Shown here: one piece after another, positions 5,581-6,400 of the stretch | How the letters are laid out: each line of letters opens with the position of its first letter | How positions within the stretch are numbered: the first letter of the stretch is position 1 | Assembly: GCA_002390165.1 (NCBI GenBank) | Contig: DGOU01000181.1 | Span: 11,995 to 18,394 of the forward strand | DNA length: 6,400 bases | Direction: 5' to 3' | DNA from: Lutibacter sp. UBA4458 | GTDB taxonomy: Bacteria; Bacteroidota; Bacteroidia; Flavobacteriales; Flavobacteriaceae | The notes under the pieces: generated by a model | What the model was told of the DNA's origin: nothing | What the model saw: only the letters and a program-made list of their open reading frames with translations | Databases searched by the model: none | Translations under genes and position numbers: made by a program

Positions 5581-6400
5581 TTATTGGTCATTTAATGCTA
5601 TTATTGGTTTTATACGTGCTGCTCTTTTAGCTGGAATATATCCTGCAATAGTGCCTGCTATTACTAAAATAATGGTTGCCCCTACAACCACATAAGTTTC
5701 CACGCTTGGATTTAAAATAAAATATTTTTCTAAACTTTTACCTAAAGCTCTTAAAGAAAATACTCCTATTAATAATCCTGAATAACCAGAAATAGCAGTT
5801 ACAAAAATAGATTCAAGCATAATCATACCAACAATTGATTTTGGCGTTGCTCCTAAAGCTTTTCGAATACCAATTTCTTTGGTACGTTCTTTAACTATAT
5901 ATACCATAATATTACTAATACCAATTATACCCGCGACCAAAGTACCAATACCTATAAAAAGAATTATTATGTTTAAAACGGTCATAAATTGTTGTACATT
6001 TTTAGTGCCTTCAGCATAATTTTGAACTCTAATTGCTCTTTGATCTCGAGGATCGATATTATGCTTTTCTTTAAGCATTTTAGTTAATAAATTTGAAAAA
6101 GCAAGCGCCTTATCTACACTTAATTTTGGATTAAAAGTTAATCCAAATCTATCCACCTCATCATTTGGTTTATAAATGCCCTGAGCTGTGGTAAAAGGTG
6201 TGTATATAAAACGTTCGTCATTATCGCCTCCTGGATCACTAAAAACTCCTATTACTTTATAAGAAATACCATCTAAATTTAAGTTTTTACCCATGGCACT
6301 TCTGTTTCCAAATAAATCCTTTTCTACCATTCTACCAATAGCTATAACTTTTGCTCTTTCTTTTAAATCGATAAAACTTATAAATCTGCCTTCTTGTATA
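5581..6400 (-). CDS. MacB-like ABC exporter permease, 5' end beyond the window
   Basis: This is the paralogue of the downstream permease, cut by the right edge. The frame stays open from the first Met codon (6330) to 6400, adding 23 residues that include the conserved GRFI of the MacB periplasmic domain. The Met at 6330 is therefore internal and the true start is outside. About 272 residues are visible: the end of the periplasmic domain (MVEKDLFGNRSAMGKNL, YKVIGVF, YTPFTT), then three membrane helices at about 117-141, 172-196 and 212-232 counted from that Met. The coupling loop VKERTKEIGIRKALGA lies at 5848-5895, and the C-terminal IPAKRAARIKPIIAL matches the same position in the neighbour. 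By comparison with the complete paralogue, roughly 140 residues, including the first membrane helix, are missing off the edge. Any fused N-terminal ATPase domain would also be out of sight, although a separate ATPase gene upstream is more likely. Two bases separate its stop from the next ATG. Confidence 0.92.
   Translation of the reverse strand, partial: IQEGRFISFIDLKERAKVIAIGRMVEKDLFGNRSAMGKNLNLDGISYKVIGVFSDPGGDNDERFIYTPFTTAQGIYKPNDEVDRFGLTFNPKLSVDKALAFSNLLTKMLKEKHNIDPRDQRAIRVQNYAEGTKNVQQFMTVLNIIILFIGIGTLVAGIIGISNIMVYIVKERTKEIGIRKALGATPKSIVGMIMLESIFVTAISGYSGLLIGVFSLRALGKSLEKYFILNPSVETYVVVGATIILVIAGTIAGYIPAKRAARIKPIIALNDQ

Noticed and set aside
6328..6330. Met codon at 6330 as the start of the upstream permease
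   Set aside because: The frame remains open to the window edge and encodes conserved MacB periplasmic-domain sequence (GRFI) before this Met, so the Met is internal.

Overview
The window is AT-rich (roughly 30% G+C by eye) and looks like the chromosome of a member of the Bacteroidota, most likely a Flavobacteriia. Supporting signs are the strong A/T codon bias, A-rich leaders with no clear Shine-Dalgarno sequence in front of most genes, one exact match to the Bacteroidota -7 promoter element TAnnTTTG, and the protein sequences themselves. It holds seven protein genes. No RNA gene, insertion sequence, CRISPR array or phage element was seen. The longest stretch without a gene is about 185 bases (3004-3188).

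Left part (2-2586). A minus-strand pcm gene (protein-L-isoaspartate O-methyltransferase, GTG start) is divergent from a plus-strand pair across a gap of about 85 bp that holds a candidate promoter. The pair is a Gfo/Idh/MocA-family NAD(P)-dependent oxidoreductase and, 10 bp downstream, a 3-hydroxybutyryl-CoA (3-hydroxyacyl-CoA) dehydrogenase with its catalytic residues intact. The pair ends in a strong hairpin with A and T tracts on its two sides (2587-2620), which can also serve the convergent gene on the other strand.

Middle (2623-3188). A small minus-strand gene encodes a 126-residue, highly charged, probably helical/coiled-coil protein of unknown function. A terminator (3134-3166) separates it from the efflux operon upstream on the same strand. 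It should therefore have its own promoter in 3004-3133, where there is also an imperfect TTGAC-N4-GTCAT palindrome.

Right part (3189-6400). This is the 3' part of a minus-strand operon for a tripartite MacAB-type ABC efflux system. In transcription order it has a permease cut by the window edge (5581-6400), a second paralogous permease (4334-5578), and a periplasmic adaptor of the MacA/HlyD type (3189-4304). The complete second permease has no fused ATPase domain, unlike E. coli MacB. A separate ATP-binding subunit and a TolC-like outer-membrane protein are therefore expected outside the window. The adaptor carries the RxxxLxxxxxxS hairpin-tip motif used to dock TolC-family channels.

Overall this is mostly ordinary housekeeping and efflux content. 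Nothing here amounts to a clearly new system. The small coiled-coil gene and the unassigned substrate of the Gfo/Idh/MocA enzyme are the least explained parts.
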